Source: Dickeya chrysanthemi NCPPB 402
Lineage (GTDB): Bacteria; Pseudomonadota; Gammaproteobacteria; Enterobacterales; Enterobacteriaceae
Reading direction: 5' to 3'
NCBI RefSeq assembly: GCF_000406105.1
Contig: NZ_CM001974.1
Span: 3,767,652-3,831,651, forward strand
DNA: 64,000 bases
Shown: in pieces, positions 8,601 to 16,024 of the stretch
How positions within the stretch are numbered: the first letter of the stretch is position 1
Layout of the letters: each line of letters opens with the position of its first letter
Notes under the pieces: model-generated
What the model was told of the DNA's origin: nothing
Database searches by the model: none
Seen by the model: the letters and a program-made list of their open reading frames with translations, nothing else
Program-made: the position numbers and the translations under genes

Positions 8601-9902
8601 CCGCCCGGTGACGGTGATCAGTTGCCCTTGCGCGTTGTAGGTATAGTGCACCAGACACGTCGACGCATCCAGCCAGACGCTCTCCAGCCGCCCATCACGA
8701 TACCGGCATGTCACCTGCCTGTCGGCACTGTCCTTCAGTGTCTGAAGCGTGCCGTCCGCATTCCAGGAAAAGAGGACGTCATTGCCACACGGGTCGGCGA
8801 TACGTGACAACACCGCCTTACCTTGTGAGGACAAAGCGGTGTAATACCACACTTCACCATCGGTGCCATACACGGACCAGCTATCATCCTGATGATGCTC
8901 CAGCCAGCGTTTTTCCGGTGGGCAGTAGGTTCGCTGCCCGGCAGGCACAACAGGAAATGAAATCAGATCGCCCGACGGCGCACGCCAGACCAGCCCGTCC
9001 TGATAGCGCGTCAGCGTCGTTTCCCAGAACAGGCTCCAGCCCGTTCCCAGTACGCTGTCACCGGGGTTACCGCTACGCCAGCAGCGCTGCCAGTACACGG
9101 ACAAACGGGAAGGCAGGACGAAATCCAGCTCATCCTCACCCGCCAAAAATTTTTGCCCGCTTACCACATCGATCGGACGGGCAATGATCCCCCCGGCGGC
9201 GACGGCCGTCATGAGCACACCATAACGGCAGGCAATACGCTGGATTTTATTGATCCCGGGAAGTTTTTGCAGAAGCTGGCCCAGTTTTCCGACCTTGCTG
9301 AATGCCCCCCCGGCACCGCCAGCCAACCCGGCGAAAAGCAGCGTTAAATCCGAGACCTTATAGAGCCATTCGGGAACTTCGGGCTTAATCGGCAGAGTAG
9401 TCTGGGCTTCACCGCCAATATAAACATTTGATGAGCCTTCTGTTATGGAAGCACCACAGTTGATTTTATCGCCCAGACGGGATGCAGGCTGGCCGTTGAT
9501 GAATACCCCGGAAGACCCCTGAGCGACCTGCATGGAAGGGCCATCTTTATTACAGGCCGCCATACTCTGGGTGGCGATAACTGCGGCCAGACTATTAATG
9601 AACACATTCGGGGAACCGGTGAGGAGCGTGCCTGCCTTCGACATGCTGCTGGCACCGGACTCCGCTATGCTGTCGCGGGCTTTTTCTGCCAGCACGCCGG
9701 TCCCCCAGCCAACCGCAAAACTGAGGCCAACCAGTAACACGCCGACCCCCAGGCAGGAGGAGGCGATACCCGCCATAAACAGCGCACCGGCAGCAATGCC
9801 CCCAACGGCCGCAATCAGCCCACCGACAATGGTGCCGGCAATCATGCCCGCCAAAGCCCCCGAGTGCCCAATCCCATCCCCAACGCGCGCCGCTTCAAAC
9901 AT
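5694..9902 (-). CDS. rhs: PAAR-Rhs polymorphic toxin with C-terminal WHH nuclease
   Basis: A 1402-residue type VI effector. Residues about 15-75 hold two hydrophobic segments of the pre-PAAR type. A PAAR-like region with SPNVFINSLAAV, GVFINGQPASRLGDK and NVYIGG follows (about 95-165), then another hydrophobic stretch and a long run of YD/RHS repeats (GRL...YDA, YQYDADNRL). The core ends with RFTTQDPIGLAG and IDPLGL. The tip, about 130 residues, carries FRGSSPKNMTWHHGDTPGSL and a later H-x-T-Y-H with GGRNKWGGG, fitting the WHH family of HNH nucleases. The preceding gene encodes its EagR chaperone and the following one its immunity protein. This gene appears intact, whereas other tips downstream are displaced copies. 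Confidence 0.93.
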   Translation of the reverse strand: MFEAARVGDGIGHSGALAGMIAGTIVGGLIAAVGGIAAGALFMAGIASSCLGVGVLLVGLSFAVGWGTGVLAEKARDSIAESGASSMSKAGTLLTGSPNVFINSLAAVIATQSMAACNKDGPSMQVAQGSSGVFINGQPASRLGDKINCGASITEGSSNVYIGGEAQTTLPIKPEVPEWLYKVSDLTLLFAGLAGGAGGAFSKVGKLGQLLQKLPGINKIQRIACRYGVLMTAVAAGGIIARPIDVVSGQKFLAGEDELDFVLPSRLSVYWQRCWRSGNPGDSVLGTGWSLFWETTLTRYQDGLVWRAPSGDLISFPVVPAGQRTYCPPEKRWLEHHQDDSWSVYGTDGEVWYYTALSSQGKAVLSRIADPCGNDVLFSWNADGTLQTLKDSADRQVTCRYRDGRLESVWLDASTCLVHYTYNAQGQLITVTGRGGSVRRRFTWQDDGLMSSHEDANGLLSEYTWREIADLPRVVAYRNSAGEQLTLEYDFPGRRRTARRDDGCCAQWELDEDDQVVRFTDYDGRETAQRYSDGELCEVILPGGASRKTTWDNYGRLLSETDPLGRETHYQWYRLTDNVTQVTYADGSSELNLYDDLNRLVEETDALGNPTRYHYPSAQESLPDSVTDALGGTVTLAWDRQGLLTARTDCSGQCTTFEYDRYGQLLASVDAEGHRTRREWDAHGQLTGVIYPDGRRDTLRWNERGQLQAWRDAQSSEVRWQYNALGQPVSVTDRLRRVKRWHYDVRGQLLRLENGNGAEYRFGYDAAGRLVSERRVDGVELTFRYDEAGYLCQRSQRGQAANDEAIPHVYQHDVAGQLVRRAHAHAVFHYQHDNRGRLVSLKREPSEAGLALGISADEVRLSYDAAGYLSGEHGSGGEIAYRRDALGNVSTLSLPDGDELHWLRYGSGHVSAVKFNHQVVSEFTRDRLHREITRTQGRREQQRTYDSLGRLTSQRSALWEVAEPEQRILSRALSYTASGELASVRDSLRGDVEYDYDAEGRLVKRADVHWQVHHRAYGYDGADNLRDAEDRHGIFPLADNRLLHWRNLWNQYDGQGNLTRRREGETEQYYQYDADNRLVAARGRGPQGEFVARYGYDALGRRTGKTVTWCESGKQEETHFLWEGYRLLQVRQPDRKESYVYDPTVWWAPLARITQRAGTREGDIRWFITDLNGAPLEMTDADGSVRWSGDYGSFGQLRGQTQDSEGLRDGKTVEPQPLRYAGQYADDETGLHYNLFRYYDPTVGRFTTQDPIGLAGGINLYQYAPNPIRWIDPLGLYNGEGQRELGKYHVFHEHTLDSSEYTMTDKEHFSRANESVYKRLQVDPEFKRELQTKYPGVVEHVQPMKNGKFRGSSPKNMTWHHGDTPGSLQLADFKDHQTYHKIYHPDGTGGRNKWGGGTPCRK

Positions 9903-9919
9903 AACAATGTTCCTTATCG

Positions 9920-10420
9920 TTACTGGTTAAACGTAAAGCTCCCCAGCAGGGCGTTGAACCGGGATGCATCGACATCAGATAACACGGCGGTTTTCGACAG
10001 GGTGAAAACAAGAATGTGTGCGCTATCCAGCGCAAATACCGCCTGCTGCTGCCAGATACGCTGACCATCGCGGAGATAACTTGCCTGGACACTTTCACCT
10101 TCCAGCACCTGCTGACCCAGCCAGATCGCCTCACGCTGCTGTGTTTTCCACCCCTTGAGATGCTGCGACATCAGTGCCAGTTGCCGATCGATATAGTCGT
10201 TTAGCGACTCCCCCTCATTGAGCGTGTCGCGGGTAACCGTAATGGCAGCGTCGCCTTCTTTTCCGGGTACAAATGCATTTACCGTACGATCCGTGTAGCC
10301 GTCAGGCAGTGTGATACAGCCCTCGGTAAAGACACAGTGGGCGGGAGATTGAGTCGTCAAAATAAAAGCCTCGAATAATGATGGAATGCCATAATCGGTA
10401 GCCGCCATGCCAATAGGCAT
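9920..10420 (-). CDS. EagR-type effector chaperone (DcrB-like domain)
   Basis: This protein of about 166 residues contains ITLPDGYTDRTVNAFVPG, a central AITVTRDTL and DYIDRQLALMSQHLKGW, and ends SRFNALLGSFTFNQ, the DUF1795/DcrB-like layout of EagR chaperones. EagR proteins bind the pre-PAAR hydrophobic segments of Rhs effectors and help load them onto VgrG. It lies between vgrG and the rhs gene, which has such segments. I prefer the ATG at 10420 with AGCAGG upstream; a TTG at 10429 is also in frame. The N-terminus is longer than is usual for the family, so the true start remains open. Confidence 0.85.
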   Translation of the reverse strand: MPIGMAATDYGIPSLFEAFILTTQSPAHCVFTEGCITLPDGYTDRTVNAFVPGKEGDAAITVTRDTLNEGESLNDYIDRQLALMSQHLKGWKTQQREAIWLGQQVLEGESVQASYLRDGQRIWQQQAVFALDSAHILVFTLSKTAVLSDVDASRFNALLGSFTFNQ

Positions 10421-10437
10421 AGCGGACAACCTGCTGA

Positions 10438-12300
10438 TTATTTATTCAAATCAATACGATCACTGCCGATGACGTCGATGTGCACACCCTTGATCTGAAT
10501 ATTGCCGTTCTTGAAAATGGTCAGTGACCCGCCACCTGCAGTTGACAGCGTGATATCACCACCGGTCGAGGTGATCGTGATGTCTCCCGTCACCGTCAAT
10601 TTATCGTTGCCCGTCACGTCCGTTTCACGGCCCGCCCCTATCGCAACTTTCTGTGCCCCCTGAATATCAGTCGCCTGATTTTCGACGATTTTCAGTACCT
10701 GATGGCGCCCCACAACACCCACCTGATCCCGCCCGACGTTTTCTGCGTGATCGCCCCCCACCCCCGTGCTGCGGTTATTGAGCACCACGGTGTTCATGTC
10801 TTTCTGGGCGTGAATAAACACCTCTTCCTGCCCGGCCTGGTCTTCAAAGCGCAGTTCGTTGAACCCGGCCCCCTTGTGGGTACGGGTGCGCAGCGAGGTG
10901 CGGGTCTTGCTGGCCGGCAGCGGATACGGCGACGGGTTGGTGGCGTGAAAGGTGCGCCCGGTGACGATGGGCTGGTCCGGGTCGCCCTCCAGAAAGCTCA
11001 CCACCACTTCATGACCGATGCGCGGAATGGCAATCAGGCCGTACTGCCCGCCGGCCCAGCCCTGACTGACCCGCACCCAGCACGAACTCTGGTCGTCGCT
11101 GGCACCGTAGCGGTCCCACGGGAACTGCAGCTTCACCCGGCCAAACTCGTCGCAGTAAATCTCTTCCCCCGCCGGGCCGACCACGGTGGCAATCTGCGGG
11201 CCGTCCACCATCGGCTTGTACGGCATGGCCGCGCGCCAGGTGGTGGTGGCTTTCACCACCTCGAAACTGTTGCTTATCGTGGTCGGCTCGCCGCCACTTT
11301 CTTCTTCCAGCGCCTGCGGCTGCTGGCCGCTGTGGGTCACCGCCACCACCTGCCAGGCCAGGTTAAACGCCGGGTTCGGGTGCTCGGTCAGGGTAAAGCT
11401 GCTGCCCGGCTGTAGTTCGGCGGCATTGGATTCGCCGCTGCCGGTCATCGCCCCGGCACGCAGCGCGTCCAGCCGGTAGCCGGTAAACGCCTTGCCGCTC
11501 GGGTCCTGCTTGAAGCGGCCGGGATAATCAAAGTGCTGGTAGGATTCACGCTGGTGGTCCAGCTCGCTGCTCATCTTGTTGTGCAGCAGCCCATAGGCCG
11601 GGGTTTTAAAACTGTAATCCTTCAGCGCCACCTCAGCGGTACTGACCGCTTCGGCGTAACGGAAACGGCGCACGTAAGCGCCTTCGCTCAGCCCCTGCGT
11701 GGCGAGATTGAAGAACAGCGCCGGGCCTTTGGCGAGCGCACCGGCGTCATCGGCAAACACCACCCGGTGCTTGCCCGCTTCGAATTCGTGGAAGTAGAAC
11801 AGCCCTTCTTCCGCCGCCAGCCGGTTGATGAACGCCAGGTCGCTTTCGCGGTACTGCACGCAGTATTCGCGTACCGCGTGCTCATGGCGCAGGGCGAAGG
11901 CGTAATCGGTGATCCCGGCTTCTTCCAGCAGGGTACTGATAATGGCATCCGGTTTTTGGGTCTGGAATATGCGGGCGTTGGTGCGCAGCCCCAGCCGCCA
12001 CAGCGCCGGGCGCACCTCGGCCTGGTAGCGGGTGCGGCGAAAGCCGGTGTCGCCCTGGGCAAAGCGGCTGACGATGCCGCTGACCCGGCGTTGCAGCTCG
12101 CCTTCGTACCACACCCGCAGCTCGCACGGCTGGTCCAGCACCGCGCCGAAGTCGACGCCGGGTAACGCGCTTGCCAGATTGAGCGACAGCGCAAACGGCT
12201 GGTTCAGCGCCTCGCTCAGCTCAAAATCCACCACCGCGAACGTCGTTTCCGGCAACGCGCCGACCTTCACGGTAAACTGCAATCCGGTACTGTTGGCCAC
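10438..12300 (-). CDS. vgrG: VgrG spike protein of the type VI secretion system
   Basis: A 620-residue VgrG: an N-terminal gp27-like part ([20 protein letters not shown], Phage_GPD-like), the gp5 OB-fold region with [20 protein letters not shown] and [16 protein letters not shown], and a C-terminal needle with the DUF2345-like pattern ([20 protein letters not shown]). There is no long C-terminal effector extension. The start is a GTG at 12300 behind a strong AAGGAGG site. It trims the tip of the Hcp tube and should carry the PAAR-Rhs protein encoded two genes downstream, in the same operon as hcp, eagR, rhs and the immunity gene. Confidence 0.95.
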   Translation of the reverse strand: MANSTGLQFTVKVGALPETTFAVVDFELSEALNQPFALSLNLASALPGVDFGAVLDQPCELRVWYEGELQRRVSGIVSRFAQGDTGFRRTRYQAEVRPALWRLGLRTNARIFQTQKPDAIISTLLEEAGITDYAFALRHEHAVREYCVQYRESDLAFINRLAAEEGLFYFHEFEAGKHRVVFADDAGALAKGPALFFNLATQGLSEGAYVRRFRYAEAVSTAEVALKDYSFKTPAYGLLHNKMSSELDHQRESYQHFDYPGRFKQDPSGKAFTGYRLDALRAGAMTGSGESNAAELQPGSSFTLTEHPNPAFNLAWQVVAVTHSGQQPQALEEESGGEPTTISNSFEVVKATTTWRAAMPYKPMVDGPQIATVVGPAGEEIYCDEFGRVKLQFPWDRYGASDDQSSCWVRVSQGWAGGQYGLIAIPRIGHEVVVSFLEGDPDQPIVTGRTFHATNPSPYPLPASKTRTSLRTRTHKGAGFNELRFEDQAGQEEVFIHAQKDMNTVVLNNRSTGVGGDHAENVGRDQVGVVGRHQVLKIVENQATDIQGAQKVAIGAGRETDVTGNDKLTVTGDITITSTGGDITLSTAGGGSLTIFKNGNIQIKGVHIDVIGSDRIDLNK

Positions 12301-12412
12301 CTGACTTCCTCCTTATTCCCTGTCTGCGTCCGCCCTCAGCGATGGCCCCTTTCATCGCTCAGGGCAGGCTGAAAACGACAACACCCGGACCGGAGTCCGG
12401 GTGACGGCGTGA

Positions 12413-12931
12413 TTACGCTTCGATCGGCGCGCGCCAGTCGTCGGAGCCGGAGGTACCGGCCACGGTGTGCTCCCAGTCCACCTTGCGGTAGGCCAGCGAC
12501 ACTTCAATCAGCTGGGTGTAATCCTGCTTGGACGGGTCCTGGCAGTGCGGCATCTGGTTGTTGATGTCGACGATGGTGGCGTCGGTTAGGGTGGTGGTGA
12601 AGAAGTGCTCCTGCTTGCCTTCGACGGAGGTGCGATACCACTTCAGGGTCACGGTCGGCAGCATTTCGCCGGAGGCCAGCGCGTTATACAGCAGCGGGAC
12701 GGCCTTGTTCAGCGCGACGGTGAACTTGAACGGCTTGTGCACGCGCTGACCGGCAGGCTGGCCGGACTGCGGGTCGGTCGGGACGGTGACGATGTGTTTG
12801 AATTCCTGCACCAGCATCTCGTCTTCGTGGCCCTGCACGTAGATGTTGCCGACGGAGTCGGAGGTGAAGGCACCGGCGGTGATATTGCCCTGGGTTTTCC
12901 CTTCGATGCTGATATAGCATGGAGTTGGCAT
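12413..12931 (-). CDS. hcp: Hcp, tube protein of the type VI secretion system
   Basis: A 172-residue Hcp: MPTPCYISIEGKTQGNI, AFTSDSVGNIYVQGHEDEM, HKPFKFTVALNKAVPLLYNA, LKWYRTSVEGKQEHFF and the C-terminal QLIEVSLAYRKVDWEH. Hexamers stack into the inner tube that is expelled with VgrG and PAAR-Rhs. It is the first gene of the minus-strand operon; vgrG follows after about 110 bases. It has an AAGGAG ribosome site and, 50 to 65 bases upstream of the ATG, a sigma-54 promoter. No sheath, baseplate or ClpV genes are in the window, so the main type VI cluster must be elsewhere. Confidence 0.95.
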   Translation of the reverse strand: MPTPCYISIEGKTQGNITAGAFTSDSVGNIYVQGHEDEMLVQEFKHIVTVPTDPQSGQPAGQRVHKPFKFTVALNKAVPLLYNALASGEMLPTVTLKWYRTSVEGKQEHFFTTTLTDATIVDINNQMPHCQDPSKQDYTQLIEVSLAYRKVDWEHTVAGTSGSDDWRAPIEA

Positions 12932-12980
12932 AGTCTTGCTCCTTGTTGTTGAACGGTTAGTATGACTTCACCGTTTACAT

Positions 12981-12996
12981 AGCAATGACTATGCCA
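12981..12996 (-). promoter_or_regulatory. Sigma-54 (-24/-12) promoter of hcp
   Basis: On the minus strand the sequence is TGGCATAGTCATTGCT, which matches the TGGCAC-N5-TTGC consensus at all key GG and GC positions with correct spacing. Transcription would start near 12970, giving a leader of about 40 bases with an AAGGAG site before the hcp ATG. It implies dependence on RpoN and an enhancer-binding protein such as the one encoded at 401-2002. Confidence 0.8.
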
Positions 12997-13057
12997 ACCT
13001 TTATTTTATTGTTTTTAAAGGGAAAAACAATATCGTCATTTTCCCCTAAGTCAAATT

Positions 13058-13133
13058 TGAGCAAAAAGTTGCTCAGACACCCTCGAAACGATGACGATCA
13101 TTTGCAAAACCTGCCTGAGCAGTCGGATTGCTC
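13058..13133. promoter_or_regulatory. Two related dyads upstream of the hcp sigma-54 promoter
   Basis: TGAGCAAAAAGTTGCTCA (13058-13075) and TGAGCAGTCGGATTGCTC (13116-13133) share the arms TGAGCA and TTGCTC. They lie about 60 and 120 bases upstream of the -24 element, the usual place for activator sites of sigma-54 promoters. They are candidate binding sites for the VasH-like activator. Confidence 0.55.
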
Positions 13134-13425
13134 TGCAATCTGCGCAAGAAATTGCCTGTGCTTCGCATTTATTCTGATATTTTTACTTAAAATTTGAGAT
13201 GAAAACATCCTTGAAAGGTCACAGCGATTAATTCAGAACGACAGTTAAATAAAAACCAATCATTAATCCGGCTAATAATTAGCGAAAATAACAGAATATG
13301 CTTGGCTTTTTTGAATAAATCGAACTTTCGGCGGGAAACAGGATTCAGAACACTCTCCCCCTGACAGAACGTAGCACCAAAATTCTTCATCGATGATTAC
13401 CAGAGTCATCCGATGAAGTCCTAAG

Positions 13426-13458
13426 AGCCCGCACGGCGCAAGCCCTGCGGGCTTTTTT
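13426..13458 (+). terminator. Rho-independent terminator with no gene before it
   Basis: AGCCCGCA and TGCGGGCT form an 8-base stem followed by six T on the plus strand. Immediately upstream is another dyad (CTTCATCG...CGATGAAG, about 13384-13418). No plus-strand gene precedes it, so it may end a small RNA, or be a leftover from a gene now lost. The surrounding stretch 13000-13420 holds no convincing coding sequence. Confidence 0.6.
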
Positions 13459-13522
13459 GCGTCTATGGTAGCGACCAGAATTGCCATAAGCTATTCGCTA
13501 TTGCAGCCTGTTGGGGACCCAC

Positions 13523-13595
13523 ATGAAAGCGTTCCCAAAAGGGTAAAACTCACAAAGAAGCTTACTGATACAGAAATCAAGAATTGTAGTAGTTA
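13523..13595 (+). pseudogene. Start of a decayed tyrosine-recombinase (integrase) gene
   Basis: From the ATG at 13523 the sequence reads MKAFPK, then, after a one-base slip in an A run, RVKLTKKLTDTEIKN and a stop. KLTDTEIKNA-like starts are typical of P4-type integrases (DUF4102 arm-binding domain). Nothing of the catalytic domain follows. It is a possible edge of a former genomic island. Confidence 0.55.
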
Positions 13596-13599
13596 AGTA

Positions 13600-13845
13600 T
13601 TTCCGGCCCCTAACTTAGGTTGTTCTGCTATTGCAGTATGGTTTATCACCGACGAAAAACACCTCGTTGAATCGCCCGCCAGACAACAATAATCAAATAA
13701 TATAAAAACAATAAATTACATTTCATTCGGACGAATCAAAGCTAAACAACCACGGGGTAATTTGATAAAAACCGAGAGAGAACAATAAGCTTTACGATAA
13801 AATTGAGGGTACGTATTCAATGCGATGTTACGTTATCTGTAATGA
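13600..13845. other. AT-rich intergenic stretch without recognisable genes
   Basis: I see no open frame with a plausible start and no RNA gene here. Base composition is strongly AT-rich, as often in horizontally acquired DNA. The segment separates the type VI island from the leader of the pilotin operon. Confidence 0.5.
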
Positions 13846-14007
13846 TTTTTTGTAACAGTACCAATTAAATTTGCAACAAAAGCAGAGGTTTTATTAAGAT
13901 AAATCTTATGTAAACTAAAATTAGTAATTGTAAATTTATTCCAGAGGGATTTCAAAAAGGCAATGTAATAAATAACTTTTGGGTGACACCCCAAGAGCGG
14001 TAGCGTT
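13846..14007 (+). promoter_or_regulatory. Leader with hairpin and ops/JUMPstart-like element (pilotin unit)
   Basis: This 162-base segment ends in TTGGGTGACACCCCAA (a hairpin) followed by AGCGGTAGCGTT at 13996-14007, one base off the ops core GGCGGTAGnnT that recruits the antiterminator RfaH. The segment is homologous along its length to 26475-26637 on the other strand; shared blocks include AATCTTATGTAAA and TAATAAATRACTTTTGGG. It precedes the pilotin gene by about 235 bases. No firm -35/-10 pair was assigned; TATGTA within the shared block is a candidate -10. Confidence 0.65.
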
Positions 14008-14242
14008 GTTAAATAAACGGATTAACATGCAATAATTCGTAAATACGACCCGGCATAAAAAACATAATCCATTTTTAATTTAATATTTTAAACATGCATT
14101 AAAAAAAGAAACATGCTTTTTTTAAAAATTAGCACTTTGAGTTAGTGATACATTACCGGCATCAACAAAAAGCAGCGCAATCCTATTTATCACCAGTAAG
14201 GTATTATCATAAAAAAGATGTTTCTTAAATTTCATACAGCAG

Positions 14243-14653
14243 ATGATTTTGATAATGAAGAGATCAAGCGTGAAGATAAAGATTAATGTAACCGTGGCGC
14301 TGGCGTTTTTTCTGTCTGGATGTATAGAAAAAACACCTAATCAAAAAACACATGGCCCCCCCCATACACCGGAAAATATCGAAAACATGTCTTCTACTAT
14401 CGCCGGGCTTACTTATTTAAAGCAGCAGTGCGGCTACCAACATTTAGGTACGGAGGAGAATATTATCAACAGAGTAGTGATACTTGCCAGCCGCAAATGG
14501 AGCACGGCCTTTGACGAGGACGCAAAAGATAACATTACCCGTCTCAGCCGGGAAAGTTACACTATTCTTGTTGAAAATTATCGTGATAGCAAAGGTTGTG
14601 GCGTGCTGACCAGAAGCCTTCAGGAAATTATAAAGCAGGGTTTTGGCACATAA
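14243..14653 (+). CDS. Putative T2SS pilotin lipoprotein (PulS/OutS-like)
   Basis: A 136-residue lipoprotein: basic start, hydrophobic stretch VTVALAFFLSGC with the lipobox cysteine, then a small helical domain. AGLTYLKQQCGYQHL, INRVVILASRKW and the second cysteine in RDSKGCGVL match the layout of PulS/OutS pilotins, in which a QQC cysteine pairs with a late cysteine. Pilotins bind the C-terminal S-domain of their secretin and carry it to the outer membrane. The secretin gene at 23540-25633 is about 10 kb away but shares a homologous ops leader with this gene, which supports the pairing. The ribosome site is weak; the ATG at 14255 is an alternative start. Confidence 0.7.
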   Translation: MILIMKRSSVKIKINVTVALAFFLSGCIEKTPNQKTHGPPHTPENIENMSSTIAGLTYLKQQCGYQHLGTEENIINRVVILASRKWSTAFDEDAKDNITRLSRESYTILVENYRDSKGCGVLTRSLQEIIKQGFGT

Positions 14654-14684
14654 TATCCGTTTTAAGCGCTACCATGATGATGTG

Positions 14685-14949
14685 TATACCCAAAATAATT
14701 CGAGTTGCAGGACAACACGCTCGCGTGTTGAACAACGCAACGCGTTGGCCCGTCAGGGCAAGGCTCATTGAGCCTTGTCACGCGGCAAGTGAGTGACAAA
14801 TTCGTCGGGAACGAATTTGACCAGCCAAAGGCTGGCCTCTGGTGAGAGACAGGATGTCTCTCATTTCATCCCGATGAGCTTACTCAGGTAAGTGATTCGG
14901 GTGAACGAACGCAGCCAACACACCTGCAACTTGAAGTATGACGGGTATA
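14685..14949. repeat. ERIC element enlarged by a palindromic insert
   Basis: The outer parts (TATACCCAAAATAATTCGAG at the left, AAGTATGACGGGTATA at the right, and GATGAGCTTACTCAGGTAAG inside) are ERIC sequence. About 140 extra bases sit after the GTTGCAGG motif and consist of consecutive short palindromes: AACACG..CGTGTT, AAGGCTCA.TGAGCCTT, CAAATTCGT..ACGAATTTG and GCCAAAGGC. It lies between the pilotin and the exported-protein gene and would be transcribed with them. Confidence 0.85.
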
Positions 14950-15107
14950 TAAGGAGGGAGTAATTCGTGACATCTTAACCGATATACTTTCTAGCTTTAT
15001 TTATCATGCTAACGGCCATCGAAAGTGAGTATGCGTTTTCAGGGAATATCTGCACCTGAAATAACAACGCTGGCGATCACGTAGGTGACCGATTAAATAA
15101 GGTGATT

Positions 15108-15869
15108 ATGATGATCTTAAAGAAGCGATTAATGAGTCTGCTGTGTTTACCCATTGCCATCAGTCTGGTGAGCATAAGCCCGTCTTATGCTTTGACCAAC
15201 GAGCAATACAAAACGCTCATATACGGATTAGCGGCAGGGGGGGCCTGGGCTGGCTGGGGAACGTTAAACGCGGTGCTGTCGTATATTGCAAGAGGCGGCG
15301 GCCCGCTGACTGCCGAAGATGGCGTCAATATTTTGACAGCCATCTGTGGTGCAAATGCTGCGGCCTTCTTCAGGTCATGGAGCCCGCCCACCGACCCAAT
15401 CAGTGCGGCGAATATTCTGCTGGCTGCCACCAAATCGGGTGCCGTTGCTGCCACTGCATCAACATGCCATTGGGTGGGTAATGCCATTTTCAAGACCATT
15501 TTCGTGAATGACCAAAATAACGCTGCCCACCTGAGTCCCAGTGAGAGACGGGTTCTTTATCACGATGCAAACGTCATGATCATGCTAAAAACCAAACTGG
15601 CACAACAAATTGAGACTGCCGCTAGCAAAAAAAAAGCGGCTGATGACTATGCTGCAACATATGTTCATGACTGCACAAACGGTAATATAGCGTACGATTG
15701 TAGTGAACAGTACAAAGCACTGCAAATCTCGGTTAAGCAGGCAAAAGCAGCATACCTTGCCGTCAGGCAGACAGCATGGGATGTTGCCCATTTAGCTCAG
15801 CAGATTGCCTATGAGGAACACGATTTTATCAACTCTCAACACAAGATGAGTCCCCGGCCTACAGCCTAG
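15108..15869 (+). CDS. Exported protein of unknown function, candidate Stt cargo
   Basis: About 253 residues with a clear Sec signal peptide (KKRLMSLLCLPIAISLVSIS, cleavage expected after SYA). The mature part begins LTNEQYKTLIYGLAAGGAWA and is rich in Ala and Gly. It has four cysteines (AICGAN, STCHW, HDCTN, YDCSE) that could make two disulfides, and a helical, Lys/Ala-rich second half. I do not recognise a family. The start codon follows AAGG; ATG at 15108 or 15111 is preferred over the GTG at 15102. It lies downstream of the pilotin gene, in the same orientation, behind the ops-like leader, and converges on the Stt operon, so it may be a substrate or accessory of that system. That role is inference. 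Confidence 0.8.
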   Translation: MMILKKRLMSLLCLPIAISLVSISPSYALTNEQYKTLIYGLAAGGAWAGWGTLNAVLSYIARGGGPLTAEDGVNILTAICGANAAAFFRSWSPPTDPISAANILLAATKSGAVAATASTCHWVGNAIFKTIFVNDQNNAAHLSPSERRVLYHDANVMIMLKTKLAQQIETAASKKKAADDYAATYVHDCTNGNIAYDCSEQYKALQISVKQAKAAYLAVRQTAWDVAHLAQQIAYEEHDFINSQHKMSPRPTA

Positions 15870-15914
15870 ATAAAGCTGGCAGAAATACACCACAGCGTTT
15901 TCCGTCAGTGACAC

Positions 15915-15950
15915 CCGGAATTTTCCCGGCAAAGACCGGGGGAATTCCGG
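15915..15950. terminator. Bidirectional hairpin between the two convergent units
   Basis: CCGGAATTTTCCCGG and CCGGGGGAATTCCGG form a 15-base stem with two mismatches and a 6-base loop. It lies between the stop of the exported-protein gene (plus) and the stop of pnlH (minus). There is no strong T run, so termination efficiency is uncertain. Confidence 0.6.
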
Positions 15951-16024
15951 CACGGTTTGCACGATTCCGCTGGCTGACAGACGCAAGAGGTTCACTCCGC
16001 CAGGTGTACCGGTTATAGGCAGCG

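Noticed and set aside
7200..8807. Long plus-strand frames opposite the rhs gene
   Set aside because: They are antisense shadows of the GC-rich YD-repeat region; their products have no domain pattern and the minus-strand gene is certain.
5694..12931. A complete type VI secretion cluster
   Set aside because: Only hcp, vgrG, chaperone, effector and immunity genes are present; no sheath, baseplate, membrane-complex or ClpV genes were seen, so this is an auxiliary effector operon.
13380..13460. A tRNA or attachment-site gene next to the integrase stub
   Set aside because: The dyads here do not fold into a cloverleaf and no CCA-end or anticodon arm could be recognised; only the terminator is supported.
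13187..13487. Minus-strand frames upstream of hcp (67 and 71 codons)
   Set aside because: They run through a clear plus-strand terminator and have no ribosome sites or recognisable products.
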